From Aldehydirespirator sp965205155 (GTDB taxonomy: Bacteria; Actinomycetota; Acidimicrobiia; Acidimicrobiales; Aldehydirespiratoraceae), in the NCBI GenBank assembly GCA_965205155.1, contig OZ242033.1:3038001-3102000 (forward strand): 64,000 nucleotides of DNA. The letters are read 5' to 3'. This document shows, piece after piece, positions 26,201-34,618 of this stretch. A model generated the notes under the pieces. The model ran no database searches. It had not been told where the DNA came from and saw only the letters and a program-made list of their open reading frames with translations. The translations under genes and the position numbers were made by a program. Numbering within the stretch: the stretch's first letter is position 1; every line of letters starts with the position of its first letter.

Positions 26201-26484
26201 CAGCCACCGAACTGCCCTTCCACAACATGATGGCCGAGAAGCTCGCCAGCTCCGCTCCGGATGCGGCTGACGAGTTGATCAGCCTGGCCAGCGACCTGGT
26301 AACCAAGATCCGCCGGATCATCGGTGCAGTCGGCTTCTGGGACAACCCCACCAAGCAGGACGACCTCCGCAAGACCATCAAACAGATACTCGACGCCAGC
26401 GACCTCTTCCCCTACGACAGCCTCGACGAACTGGCCGTGGAACTAGTAGCCCTGGCCAAGGCCAACCAGCACCGCCTCAAATGA
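23236..26484 (+). CDS. hsdR: type I restriction-modification, restriction subunit HsdR
   Basis: 1082 residues from the GTG at 23236. The N-terminal nuclease has RPDVTLFVNG and VVIEAK, that is the PD-(D/E)XK site near residues 150-168. The SF2 translocase follows with Walker A TQGSGKS (about 332), DEAH (about 440), GFTGTP, and LLTGFDVPQAQ with the arginine-finger helix VARVNRT. The C-terminal helical region binds the methylase core. HsdR translocates DNA and cuts it when the target is unmethylated. All catalytic motifs are intact, so the system should be functional. Confidence 0.94.
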   Translation: MTSGPEWELVEAPLLEYLLSLGWETLAWSKRRPEDHVSRSSDRDGLLEERLKSALLTNNRGPDGQEWLDDSRIDLAVAELRSLPLGVKLLEANRGLTELLLGGVSVPGLEGWDGGRDQTINYVDWDNWEVNDFLAVSQFTVATSGQAPSIRPDVTLFVNGIPLVVIEAKPPGSESAIVDAIDQIRRYANQRGSEVPEGAEQLFWTSQFTVATTGERAEAATFSALPEHYMAWKDPYPFTVAEVAALLGKAPESVTEQELLVAGMLAPERILDIVRHFTLFVDAGSGRKVKVVGRYQQYRGVHKALRRLVEGDTRPADGHVDRRGGIVWHTQGSGKSLTMVFLIRAMRSHPDLRRFKIVMVTDRTELERQLRDTAALTGETVRVARSAAEVRNLLSQDGPGLVMAMIQKYRDTGDGDGEGLGTDEQFDTINESGDILVLVDEAHRSQASTLHANLMNALPNAARIGFTGTPIIMGHRKKTLEIFGGYLDRYTLRQSEADRSTVPIFYEGRITDAAVKGASKMDELFMRWFDGLTEDQRKTLQQRYATAAQVLEAPELIEAKAKDMLRHYIATVMPDGFKGMVVATSRKACLRYHDALVKARDEIVDELEQHAGSLDGMSESLDTDESFLRAAAAQIELIRALDFAPVISGDHNDPLHYAPWTDKQSQQARIDRFKLPLGPADDGNHSPLALLIVKSMLLTGFDVPQAQAIYLDRMIQEAELLQAVARVNRTAPKKDYGLVVDYYGVSAQLTQALAAYTIDDGQIDPDVDGALRPLTAEIDNLEPQRERVRQVFVQQGVEPAASEDSIDACVQLLADVKLRAEFDVALRLFLSTFDTVLPRPQALPFVEDVTLFGEIQIGARRRYRDTPDGDFDPHKYKEKVRTLLDRHITALDLSRKIEPVRITASDFADHISEIGSARAKASEMEHAMRFHIREHLDEDPVYYHKLSKRIDEILEKLKERWEQIAFEFQELIDEVNAGRTDENHTGLDPATELPFHNMMAEKLASSAPDAADELISLASDLVTKIRRIIGAVGFWDNPTKQDDLRKTIKQILDASDLFPYDSLDELAVELVALAKANQHRLK

Positions 26485-27287
26485 ACGTCATCACCGATCA
26501 CACCTCTCCCCCACTGCACGATCTGGACACCCTCGTGTTCGACGACCTGGTGCTCACGGTGGCGCCCGCCGGCAATCGCAAGACCATCGAGATCGTCGTC
26601 GAGCGCGACGCCTCCCTTGTCCTCAAAGCCCCGCCCACAGCCACCGTCTCGCAAGCGGAGCAGTTCGTCAAGTCCAAACAAGAGTGGATCTACCGCAAGC
26701 TCGCCGACAAGGACGCCCTCACCGGCCCACCCATCGTCAAGCAGTTCGTGGAAGGCGAAGGCTTCGCCTACCTCGGCCGCAACTACCGCCTCACCCGCAC
26801 GCACGACGCCGACGAGACCGAAGTCCGCCTAGAGCGCGGCCGCTTCCACCTCCCGGCTTCCCAAGCCCACCAAGGCGCTGTTCTCATGCGTCGCTGGTAC
26901 ACCGAAGTCGGAGGCCAGTGGCTTCAAGAGCGCGTTCGCCCATGGGCTGCTCGCCTTGGCGAAGACACCGCGACGGTCGATGTCCGCGATCTCGGCTACC
27001 GCTGGGGCTCTGTCCGCCCATCCACCGGCCCCCAGCACATCAACATGCACTGGGCCACGGTTCAACTCCCCCCAAGTCTCATCGACTACATCCTGGTCCA
27101 CGAGCTAGCCCACCTGCGAGAGCCCAACCACACCCCCGACTTCTGGTCCACCGTCGCCCGCCTGATGCCCAGCTACGAGCAACACCGAGCAACCCTCGCC
27201 ACATCCGGCAAGACCACCTGGCTGGGACCGACATCTGACTCCACGCAACAACTGCCCGTTACCCGACCATCAACCTGTCCGTGCTAG
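26481..27287 (+). CDS. YgjP-type M48 metallopeptidase
   Basis: 268 residues; the ATG overlaps the hsdR stop (ATGA). Zinc motif VHELAHLREPNHTPDFW has HELAH at 207-211 and the third ligand region NH at 216-217, typical of the YgjP/DUF45 (WLM-related) family. RWGSVRP precedes it, as in that family. Such peptidases are very often the last gene of type I restriction operons, where they are thought to act on HsdR or on stalled complexes; the actual substrate is not established. No signal peptide is seen. Confidence 0.85.
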   Translation: MNVITDHTSPPLHDLDTLVFDDLVLTVAPAGNRKTIEIVVERDASLVLKAPPTATVSQAEQFVKSKQEWIYRKLADKDALTGPPIVKQFVEGEGFAYLGRNYRLTRTHDADETEVRLERGRFHLPASQAHQGAVLMRRWYTEVGGQWLQERVRPWAARLGEDTATVDVRDLGYRWGSVRPSTGPQHINMHWATVQLPPSLIDYILVHELAHLREPNHTPDFWSTVARLMPSYEQHRATLATSGKTTWLGPTSDSTQQLPVTRPSTCPC

Positions 27288-27336
27288 TGTCATCGCACAT
27301 ACCATCTACTCAGTTTCCGCACGGAAAGTTCCCCCC

Positions 27337-29303
27337 ATGCACGCCAACACGCTGACGAGCTTAGCGATCCTCCGCGTCACTATCGACCACGGCGGAGATT
27401 ATCTCAATTACTTGCAACCACTTGCCTTACAGGTTCTCGCAGATGAGCGACCAGAACCGATTACTACAGAGATAATGCGAAGCCACGTTCTAGATAAGTT
27501 CGGTCTCATCATTCCAGACCCTACGATCCAGCTAGTACTAAAGCGAATCGCCCGAAACCATCCAGTTAGACGAGACCACGGTGTCTATCGCATCAGCGGA
27601 ACTATTTCCGATCCCGGTCTCACCAGTAAACGGGAGGCGGCAAAGTCCCAAATTGAGAAGGTAGTTTCAGACCTCTATGATTGGTCGCAGAACACCGTTA
27701 GCCCGCTCACTGATCTCGACGACGGCGTGCAAGCCATCTGCGCGTTCTTGGATAAATTCGATGTTACCTGTTTGCGGGCGTATCTCCAGCGAACGACTAT
27801 TCCTCCACTCGAGGGAGACCATGAACAAGACATCGTCTTGGTGAGTAGCTATGTGCGGCACATCAGCGACACTGATACAGATCGCTTCGGTGATCTCTTG
27901 GTGTTGATTCAAGGGCACATGCTCGCGAATGCTCTCCTATGCCCAAACCTTGCAGAAGCTCCACGCACATACCAGAACGTAACATTCTATCTGGATACGC
28001 CACTAGTTCTGGATATTCTCGGCTTGGATGCTGAGTCCAAACAGAGAGCGATGCGTGAGTTGGTCGATATCTTGGTTGAGTTAGGCGGAGATGTGGCAAT
28101 ATTCTCTCACACTCGAGGGGCGAGGTTATTCGCGTCCTGCGTGCAGTCGCAGACCAGTTGGACAGGCCAGAAGTTAGTTCTGATCGCGGAGTCGTCATAG
28201 CGTCTCGACGTCGTGAGATCACGCGGGCTGACATGCTGTTATTCGTCGAGGTTCTCGATGAGAAGATCGCCGAAGCTGGAATCGATCTGCGCCCCAACCC
28301 CAAGTATCAAGAGCAGTTCCAGATCGATGAGGGTGCATTTGAAGACATTCTTGACGAGGGTGTTTACTATCATAATCCTAGGGCTAGGCAAGACGATATC
28401 AACTCCGTCAGAAGCATCTATGCCATTCGAGGTAACCGGGCACCGACTCTCATTGAACGGTCACGTGCTGTTCTCGTTACTAGCAACGCTGCTTTTGCGG
28501 GCGCAGCATGGAACTACGGCCAGCGTTATGAATCATCCCGCGCAGTGTCCAGCGTTATTACCAACTTTTCGCTTGCAAATACGAGTTGGCTAAAGAGTCC
28601 CATGAAGGCCTTGTCTCTTCCGCGCACTCAGATGCTCGCCTTTGCATATGCCGCAATGGAACCAACAGAAGAGTGGCTCTCAAAGTTTGTGACAGAAGTT
28701 GATCGTCTGCAGGCGAAGGGTACCATCTCTGAACGTGATCATCAGCTGCTCAGAAGTAGCCCGATGGTTTACGAAGAGCTGATGTACCTCACACTAGGCG
28801 AGGATGTGGCGCTCAACTCTGAGACGATCGTCGAGACTTTGTCACGAGTCTCAACTGAGATTCGCAAAGAAGAATTGGAAAAGCTGAGCGCGGAGAGTCA
28901 CGCACATAGCCAAACCAAGGAGTCCTTATCTCGTGAACGATCAGAACGGGAGCGAATGATCGCAAACCTCGTCACGAGATGTGAGCATCGAGCCCGCAAG
29001 ATCGCGAGAGGTGTAGCGGTATTCGCGTTTCTGCTGGTCGCGTTGATATTGCTTGGAGGCGTTGTCTTGCGTTCGGTGTCTCCGACTCTGGGATGGAGCC
29101 TAGTGTCGATATCGATCCTCGCAACCGCGTTTGAAGTTGCTAGTTTCACATTCGGTACTTCGATTCGTGGACTACATGATACTACACTTGAGTTTGTTCA
29201 ACGCCAGCTCCTACGGCGCGAGTCGGACGCTCTTGAGATCGACCTAGAGGCTGTGATCCATGGTGAAGCGTCGTCGGACGATGGAGTTGAACGATCGAAC
29301 TGA
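27337..29303 (+). pseudogene. PIN-like domain protein with C-terminal membrane anchor, frameshifted
   Basis: The frame starting at 27337 ends at 28200, and an overlapping frame continues to 29303. Moving from one to the other at the GGGG run 28117-28120 joins FSHTRG to GEVIRVLRAVADQL with no gap, so one extra G breaks a gene of about 655 residues. N-terminal 200 residues are helical. The middle has FYLDTPLVLDILGL, an acidic strand like the start of PIN-type nuclease domains. The end has a coiled coil (KEELEKLSAESH) and two membrane helices (about 29000-29130). It could be a membrane-tethered nuclease effector. Either a real mutation or a sequencing error explains the shift. Confidence 0.6.
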
Positions 29304-29328
29304 ATGCCGACTTCACGTCTAGCGAAGA

Positions 29329-30255
29329 TTGATTGCTGCTTATCGAACATCGGAGACTCCCACGGGTCTGGTGGAGTTGCACGCTGAGCTGACCGTCCAG
29401 GAGGTTCTACGCCGCGGCGAGCAACTAGCGAAGATCGATGCCGACTCGGAGGCCCCGGAGTGGGAAGCGCTACGCGAGCACAATGTCGACGAACTGCAGG
29501 CCGCTCGCTCGCTGTTGTGGGCGGCGTCGGACTGGCTGGAGGCTGACGACGTGTTGGACCTGGTCGCTACCGCGGTCCACCGGATGGGATGGTCGCACTT
29601 GCGGGCACGGGATCTGTTCTCGGAGCTTCTCGGCAACGACGGGGAGCCCGAGAGGCTTGCTCGTGCCCGCCGCCGGCCGAGTGCGAGTGAGCGTCGGGGG
29701 GAGGCTCGACTCGCAGCAGCGACCGTCCTGCGGACCCTGACCAGAAGCCATGAGACATATCGCCATCGCCGCAGCGTTCGCGAGCGTTCCTCTGCGTTCC
29801 TTGGCCGTCGGACGTCTCCGGCGGCGGCGCGTCGACCCGCCATTATTGGCGGACTCGCACCCCTTGTGAGGTGGGCGGCACTGCTAGTGCAAGCGTGTGG
29901 CGGCCAAACTGACCCAGAAACGCCGTCGCGAACGGTCCCCACCAACAACCGAGCCCGAATGACCTCCGACACCACCGGACACAGCCCCGACACCGGACTC
30001 CGAGCCCCGTCGCTCTCCAGCCAGGAACACATCCCGAATGACGAGGAATGCAACCCCTCAACGAACCGCCGTTCCCTTACAGAGCACCCCCGCCGGTCTG
30101 GGCGGTTCGACCGCCGCCTAGGCCTGAGCTCTTTGCAGCGGTCGAACCGCCAGGGCTCTCGGGGAGTTCGTCCCTTGCAGCGGTCGACACCGTCCCGCAG
30201 CGGGATCACCCGGCTCGGGCGGCCCCGCTGGGCCGTTCGACTTCGCCGGTCTTGA
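29329..30255 (+). CDS. hypothetical protein, doubtful beyond the first 130 residues
   Basis: The frame opens with TTG at 29329; a GTG near 29369 is also possible. The first 130 residues have coding-like composition (third positions mostly G/C) and a helical, acidic sequence (LTVQEVLRRGEQLAKIDA, LREHNVDELQAARSLLWAA). I recognise no domain. Past about 29760 the translation becomes Arg/Ser/Pro-rich, and the DNA contains inverted and tandem repeats, so the true gene may end earlier by frameshift or truncation. The antisense frame 29340-30317 looks like a shadow. The 29304-30523 stretch holds nothing else I can support. Confidence 0.35.
   Translation: MIAAYRTSETPTGLVELHAELTVQEVLRRGEQLAKIDADSEAPEWEALREHNVDELQAARSLLWAASDWLEADDVLDLVATAVHRMGWSHLRARDLFSELLGNDGEPERLARARRRPSASERRGEARLAAATVLRTLTRSHETYRHRRSVRERSSAFLGRRTSPAAARRPAIIGGLAPLVRWAALLVQACGGQTDPETPSRTVPTNNRARMTSDTTGHSPDTGLRAPSLSSQEHIPNDEECNPSTNRRSLTEHPRRSGRFDRRLGLSSLQRSNRQGSRGVRPLQRSTPSRSGITRLGRPRWAVRLRRS
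30101..30151. repeat. 14-bp perfect inverted repeat
   Basis: ggcggttcgaccgc (30101-30114) and gcggtcgaaccgcc (30138-30151) are exact reverse complements with 23 bases between. A further ttgcagcggtcga copy is at 30175-30187, matching 30134-30146. It may be a hairpin or a protein-binding array upstream of alpA. Confidence 0.65.
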
Positions 30256-30391
30256 CAAGACAAAGCCGCCGAGACGACAGCGGATTGTGCATCATGCGCC
30301 CCGGCAGGCGCCACCACCGGCCTCTCCTACCCGGTCCCTCCCCGCTGCCGACACCAAGTGTTGGGTCGCGTTCGAGCAGGTCAGCACAGGT

Positions 30392-30420
30392 GCGTTCGCG
30401 AGCGTTCGCGAGCGTTCGCG
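30392..30420. repeat. 10-bp direct repeat, three units
   Basis: gcgttcgcga is repeated at 30392, 30402 and 30412 (last unit ends gcg-t). It lies about 100 bases upstream of the alpA start, so it could be an operator array or simple slippage. A related gcgttcgcgagcgttc is at 29777. Confidence 0.7.
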
Positions 30421-30523
30421 TCTCGTCTCTAGGTTGCGGGCATGGCTCAACACTGCCTGACCCGCACGACAGGCGGCTCACGACTGGTATCGAGGTACCC
30501 AACGCTCCCACCGGAGGAAGTCC

Positions 30524-30721
30524 ATGCTCGCGACCTCACGACCCGAACGCCAGATTCTGCGGGTCGCCGACCTCCAAGCCCAGCTTGGGCTGTCAAGAAC
30601 AACCATCTGGCGCCTCCGGCGAGCGGGCGAGTTCCCCCAGCCCATCCGACTCAGCGCCAACGCCGTCGGCTGGCCCGCCCACCTCATCGACGAATGGCTC
30701 ACAGCACGTCCCGAGGCGTGA
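30524..30721 (+). CDS. AlpA-family excisionase/regulator
   Basis: 65 residues. LRVADLQAQLGLSRTTIWRLRRAGEFPQPIRLS is the MerR-like winged helix of the AlpA family, followed by VGWPAHLIDEWLTARPEA. These small DNA-binding proteins activate integrase or act as directionality factors of P4-like elements. Here it probably controls island excision with the integrase at 37295-38467. The ATG is preceded by an AGGAAG ribosome site. Confidence 0.88.
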   Translation: MLATSRPERQILRVADLQAQLGLSRTTIWRLRRAGEFPQPIRLSANAVGWPAHLIDEWLTARPEA

Positions 30722-30956
30722 CTAGAAGCACAAGCTCACTCAAGGGGCCCACCAACGGGCCTCGATCCGATGGCGAGATCTACTTGATATCGAGGGTCCT
30801 GCCCTCTACACGCAGAACCACCGCCCCATTGGAGTCGCACACGGTGGTCAAGGACCATCTCAGGCACTCCGAGCCCGATGAGTACAGGATCGCCGAGTGC
30901 TACCGCCGCCGTCACCCGCGGCAACTACTCTCGATGTTGTGGCAAGCCCCGCCACC

Positions 30957-32027
30957 ATGACGGCCATCACCGCCCCCGCGGCTCTTGCGGCTGAGGCCCT
31001 GGAGCCCTGCGAGAGAGCGATTCTGTCGGTGCTGCGCTTGTGGCCACGCGGCGCCGCTGAAGCCGCTGTCGCTGCCCGCGCCGGCCTCGACGCCACCACT
31101 GCTGCGGCGGCGCTGCGCCGGCTCGGCGATGCCGGGTTGGTCGCGTCCAGCGAGGAGACCCCACCGGCGCGGCGCCGCCATCAGCGCATCGTGTTCTGGC
31201 GCCTCGCCAGCGCTTCGACCACCGCGGCGCTCATGGCCCATTTGCCCCTACCCGACCCCGCCCAGCGTCGAGGCCCCCAAGGACCGGTGCCCGACGAGTT
31301 CTGGCACCACTTCTGTTCGGGATCAGACCCCGCCGATCTCCGCCTGCCCCGCGACGCCACCCTGGTGGGCTGCCGCCTCATCGAAACCTTCGACTCCGAG
31401 GCCCGATCCTGGGTGCTATCACACTTCACCATCGAGCAACTCGCCGCCTGCCACCGCCGCTACCCCGACCCCAGGTCAGAAGCCCCCAAGCTGATCGCCG
31501 CAGCCATCGAGGCGCTGACTTCCCTCGCCGCCTACAAGGACGACGACCGGCCCCACATCGCCAAGGTCGCCTTCGCCGGCGTACCCGTCACCGTGGGGAA
31601 AGACCTCCGCGGCTTCGTCGAGGGCCACGCCACCCAGCTCGCCGCCCCCAGCGTCGTCGACGGCACCGCCGTCGGATCGGCCCCGGACCTCATGGCCACC
31701 AAGCTCGATGTGATCCAGCACCGCCGCCAGGGCCGCGACTACATCGACATCGCCGCCATGGACCGCGCCGGCGCCTGCACCATCGAAGACGGCCTGCGCT
31801 ACCACAAACAGCGCTACGCCCCCACCGTCACCTACGAAGAGACCCTGCGTATAGCCCGGCTCGTCACCAGCGCGCCGCCCTCAGACCCCGACCCCGCCTT
31901 CGACCGCCACCTAGCCGAGGCTGCCAGCCACCTCGCCGCACGCCGGCGCGCCGTCCTCGACTGGGCGCTGCAATCCGGGCAGCGGCCACGCCCACCCCAG
32001 TCCGAACCCCCCGCACACGAGTTCTGA
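30957..32027 (+). CDS. winged-helix protein with AbiEii-like C-terminal segment
   Basis: About 356 residues from the ATG at 30957; an in-frame GTG/CTG start upstream is possible. Residues 20-100 form a winged helix (ERAILSVLRLWPRGAAEAAVAARAG style). The C-terminal half has SAPDLMATKLDVIQHRRQGRDYIDIAAM, which resembles the end of AbiEii/AbiGii nucleotidyltransferase toxins. The GG[ST]-type catalytic motif and metal aspartates of that fold are not visible, so it may be inactive or more like an AbiEi-type antitoxin. It has no partner gene. Third-position GC is higher than in the neighbouring broken gene. Confidence 0.4.
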   Translation: MTAITAPAALAAEALEPCERAILSVLRLWPRGAAEAAVAARAGLDATTAAAALRRLGDAGLVASSEETPPARRRHQRIVFWRLASASTTAALMAHLPLPDPAQRRGPQGPVPDEFWHHFCSGSDPADLRLPRDATLVGCRLIETFDSEARSWVLSHFTIEQLAACHRRYPDPRSEAPKLIAAAIEALTSLAAYKDDDRPHIAKVAFAGVPVTVGKDLRGFVEGHATQLAAPSVVDGTAVGSAPDLMATKLDVIQHRRQGRDYIDIAAMDRAGACTIEDGLRYHKQRYAPTVTYEETLRIARLVTSAPPSDPDPAFDRHLAEAASHLAARRRAVLDWALQSGQRPRPPQSEPPAHEF

Positions 32028-32085
32028 CCTGGTGCGGCTGAGCGTCCGGCCCGACTTGTGAGGACGGCGCAGTAGTATCCGAGTC

Positions 32086-32385
32086 GTGGTTTCACCGCAT
32101 GTAGTCGAACTCGAGGTACGCGAGTCCTTCGAGATATGGGTCAGGTTCGATGACGGCGCCGCGGGCGTCGTCGACCTGTCCGACAGCGCCTCGGTGGGCG
32201 GCATCTTCGCCCGGTGGTCCGACGAGGGCTTCTGGCGTTCAGCGCACATCGTCGCGGACACCGGCGCGGTCGCCTGGGGAGACGGCTCTGAGATCGACGT
32301 TTGCCCGCTCAGTCTCTACCTCGACGTGACCGGCCAGACCTTCGAGGACCTGCAGGCCGAAGCCGCCACCATCAGCGTCGCCTGA
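32086..32385 (+). CDS. DUF2442 protein
   Basis: 99 residues from a GTG. ESFEIWVRFDDGAAGVVDLSD, FWRSAHIVADTGAVAWGDGSEI and CPLSLYLDV match DUF2442 (NE0471-like N-terminal fold). The domain is regularly encoded next to DUF4160, as here, and the two are suspected to be a toxin-antitoxin-like pair. Function is not established. The next gene starts 10 bases downstream. Confidence 0.82.
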   Translation: MVSPHVVELEVRESFEIWVRFDDGAAGVVDLSDSASVGGIFARWSDEGFWRSAHIVADTGAVAWGDGSEIDVCPLSLYLDVTGQTFEDLQAEAATISVA

Positions 32386-32395
32386 TCGGCAGCCA

Positions 32396-32656
32396 GTGCC
32401 GGAGCTGAGCCGCTTCTTCGGCATCGTGATCACGATGTACGCCCGCGATCACCCGCCTGCTCACTTCCACGCCCGCTACGGCGACAACGAGGCCCTGATC
32501 GAGATCGAGACATCTCGATTGCTGCGAGGACAACTCCCTAGACGCGCCCTTGCCATGGTCGAGGAATGGTGTGAACTGCATCGCCCGGATCTGCAGGCCG
32601 CGTGGGACTCGCTCCGCCGAGGCACGAGCCCCAACAGGATCGCCCCACTCGAATAA
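32396..32656 (+). CDS. DUF4160 protein
   Basis: 86 residues from a GTG. FFGIVITMYARDHPPAHFHARYGDNEALIEIET, then RRALAMVEEWCELHRPDLQAAWD, are the DUF4160 signature. It is co-transcribed with the DUF2442 gene just upstream. The two families co-occur widely, often on plasmids and islands, in a way typical of addiction or stress modules. Confidence 0.85.
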   Translation: MPELSRFFGIVITMYARDHPPAHFHARYGDNEALIEIETSRLLRGQLPRRALAMVEEWCELHRPDLQAAWDSLRRGTSPNRIAPLE

Positions 32657-32844
32657 TCCGCCACGTCGCAGGCGAGCTTGAGGGGGCGCCCCCCGGGGGT
32701 GTTGCGCAGGCCAAGGAGTCACCCGGCAGAGGTCCGGCGCAAGGTTCTGAGCTGATCGAGGCCGGCAGACCAGAGTCCATGAAACCGGTGAGGCTCAATC
32801 GCCGGTCCTTCGATTGAAGCTAGCGGCGAGTAAGGTCACGCTGC

Positions 32845-33189
32845 ATGGCCGCAGGCGCGGGGTATGGCCTTGAGGAGGTTCTTGACTTTCTGAATGACAC
32901 GCGCCGACGGGCCAGCTATGGAGCTGTCGGTGACATCATCGGCGTGTATCACCGCAATGTGAGTCGCCTACTGGGGCACAGACGCCCTCGCTGTTCATGG
33001 ATTGTCAGCAAACGTACGGGCCGGCCGTCCGACTACGGATCAGCGGACATGCATCCGCAGCTGTTCGATAGGCGGCACGTGATCACCGACGGTGCCGAGT
33101 TGCGGCGGCGGATGGATCGCTGGGATAGGCGAAGAAAACGCCGAATGCTCCGTAAGGCCAGAAGCCGGACGCGGCGAGCACGCCTCTGA
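32845..33189 (+). CDS. small conserved hypothetical protein
   Basis: 114 residues from an ATG. The segment ASYGAVGDIIGVYHRNVSR, LLGHRRPRCSWIVSKRTGRPSDYG and MHPQLFDRRHVITDGAELRRRM follows a pattern I have seen in uncharacterised actinobacterial proteins. The C-terminus is very basic (RRRKRRMLRKARSRTRRA), suggesting nucleic-acid binding. Nothing further can be said. It converges on DUF2188 copy 2. Confidence 0.55.
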   Translation: MAAGAGYGLEEVLDFLNDTRRRASYGAVGDIIGVYHRNVSRLLGHRRPRCSWIVSKRTGRPSDYGSADMHPQLFDRRHVITDGAELRRRMDRWDRRRKRRMLRKARSRTRRARL

Positions 33190-33221
33190 GCCGCCGAGGT
33201 GGACTCACTATCGGGTCCTCC

Positions 33222-33398
33222 TCAGCGTCCTTGGATGCGTACCTCTCCCCCGCCGGCGTTGCGCACGATGTCCTTGGCGTGCTGGATGGCCTCGGCTTGG
33301 GTCTGGGTGTGCTTGGAGGAACGCTTGGCGTGTGCGGCCTTCACGTCCCATCCGCCGTCAGGGTTGCGAACGACATATCGGTCGTTGGGCTTCGCCAT
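33222..33398 (-). CDS. DUF2188 small protein, copy 2
   Basis: 58 residues on the minus strand: MAKPNDRYVVRNPDGGWDV, KRSSKHTQTQAEAIQHAKDIVRN and GGGEVRIQGR-stop, the compact DUF2188 form. It is clearly paralogous to the product of 19169-19414, and the DNA upstream of the two genes is also conserved. Here no gene follows downstream. A GGAGGCTCC-like sequence is just upstream of the ATG. Confidence 0.8.
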   Translation of the reverse strand: MAKPNDRYVVRNPDGGWDVKAAHAKRSSKHTQTQAEAIQHAKDIVRNAGGGEVRIQGR

Positions 33399-33424
33399 GG
33401 TGGAGGCTCCTTGGCTCTTGATTT

Positions 33425-33530
33425 CCTTGTGCGTCGTCGCCGTGCCCCCGAGGAGATCCGCGGCTCCGTCCGCGTTGGCAGGTTACAGTATTGGAATTAC
33501 AGTTACAAACAGATGTTCGCACTCAACCCG
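33425..33530. promoter_or_regulatory. conserved upstream module between DUF2188 copy 2 and the DprA-like gene
   Basis: This is the counterpart of 19455-19560: ggcaggttacagtattggaa and ttacaaacagatgttcgcac are shared with few changes. In both places the module separates a leftward DUF2188 gene from a rightward defence gene (hsdM or the DprA-like gene). Confidence 0.6.
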
Positions 33531-33649
33531 GCGAGCAGTCAGCTAGACGCTACGGGTCGCGGGACATCCCCGTGGCTACATTGGTCGCAGGCGTCGACGC
33601 CCGGGGCACCCGCCACCCGGGATCCCAGGGCACACAGAGGAGGGGCCGC

Positions 33650-34609
33650 ATGCCCGAGATGACGTCCACCCAGCGACAGGTACTTGCACTGTGCAGCCTG
33701 GTCTCCGCCGGCGACCGATGCGACTGGGGGGTTCTCGCTCGACAGGCCCACCGCGAGCGTTCTCTCGACGGTCTGCTGGCCGGCGACATTCTGGAAACCA
33801 GCGCACACGCTCACAGGACAGGATGGGTGATCAAGACCGCCCCAGCGGAGAGCTGGGCAACCGCCTGGGAGCGAGCGGACTCGGAGTATCGGGCTGCGAC
33901 CGCTGCCGGGGCGCGCCTGACGACCGTGCTTGATGACGACTTCCCGCTCAACTTGCGGCTCATCCACAACCTGCCGCCGTTCCTGTTCTATCGGGGCGGT
34001 CTCGACGCCGACCGTGACGCCCACAGCGTCGCCGTGGTAGGCACCCGATCAGCCACCCCCGACGGCGTCCGACAGGCCCGCCGCGTGGTCCGCTCGCTGA
34101 CCGGCAAGGGCCTCACCGTCACGTCGGGACTGGCCATCGGCATCGACGCGGCCGCTCACCGAGAGACCCTCGAGTGCCACGGACGCACGATCGCCGTGCT
34201 GCCCTCGGGGATCACCCGCTTGGCCCCAGCTGCCAATCGGGGCCTCGGAGAGGACATTGTGGCCGCGGGTGGGCTCATCGTGTCGCAGTTCTTCCCCACG
34301 GCCACGCCGGCCAGGTGGACCTTCGGCAAGCGCAACGAAGTCACCTCGGGCATCAGCCAAGGCACAGTCGTGATCGAAGCATCAAGCACATCGGGAGCCC
34401 GAATGCAGGCCCGACTCGCCTACGAGCACGGCAAGCGGGTGTTCCTGCTGGACACGCTCGTCGCCGAACAGACCTGGGCACAGCAGATGGTGGAGCGCCG
34501 CCGGGCAGTCGCCGTCTCGTGCATTGACGAGATCACCAGCCGGATCGTCTCACCCGACCGGGTGCGCGACGTAAGCGACCTGCTTCACGTAGAGCCAGCA
34601 CTGTTGTAG
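33650..34609 (+). CDS. DprA-like SLOG-domain protein
   Basis: 319 residues from the ATG at 33650, preceded by AGAGGAGGGG. The Rossmann-like DprA/SLOG core has VAVVGTRSATPDGVRQARR, TSGLAIGIDAAAHRETL, TIAVLPSGI, RWTFGKRNEVTSG and VIEASSTSGARMQARLA. True DprA loads RecA on incoming single-stranded DNA. This version has a different N-terminus and sits in a defence island beside a phosphoribosyltransferase-like gene. SLOG proteins paired with phosphoribosyltransferases have been proposed as nucleotide-sensing or immunity modules. It is unlikely to be the housekeeping dprA. Confidence 0.75.
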   Translation: MPEMTSTQRQVLALCSLVSAGDRCDWGVLARQAHRERSLDGLLAGDILETSAHAHRTGWVIKTAPAESWATAWERADSEYRAATAAGARLTTVLDDDFPLNLRLIHNLPPFLFYRGGLDADRDAHSVAVVGTRSATPDGVRQARRVVRSLTGKGLTVTSGLAIGIDAAAHRETLECHGRTIAVLPSGITRLAPAANRGLGEDIVAAGGLIVSQFFPTATPARWTFGKRNEVTSGISQGTVVIEASSTSGARMQARLAYEHGKRVFLLDTLVAEQTWAQQMVERRRAVAVSCIDEITSRIVSPDRVRDVSDLLHVEPALL

Positions 34610-34618
34610 GCGCACCCC

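Noticed and set aside
29340..30317. 325-residue minus-strand gene
   Set aside because: It is Arg/Ser-rich and antisense to the better coding frame at 29371-29720.
33650..34609. Housekeeping dprA
   Set aside because: It lies inside the island with a different N-terminus and a ComF-like neighbour, and lacks the surrounding topA/rnhB-type genes.
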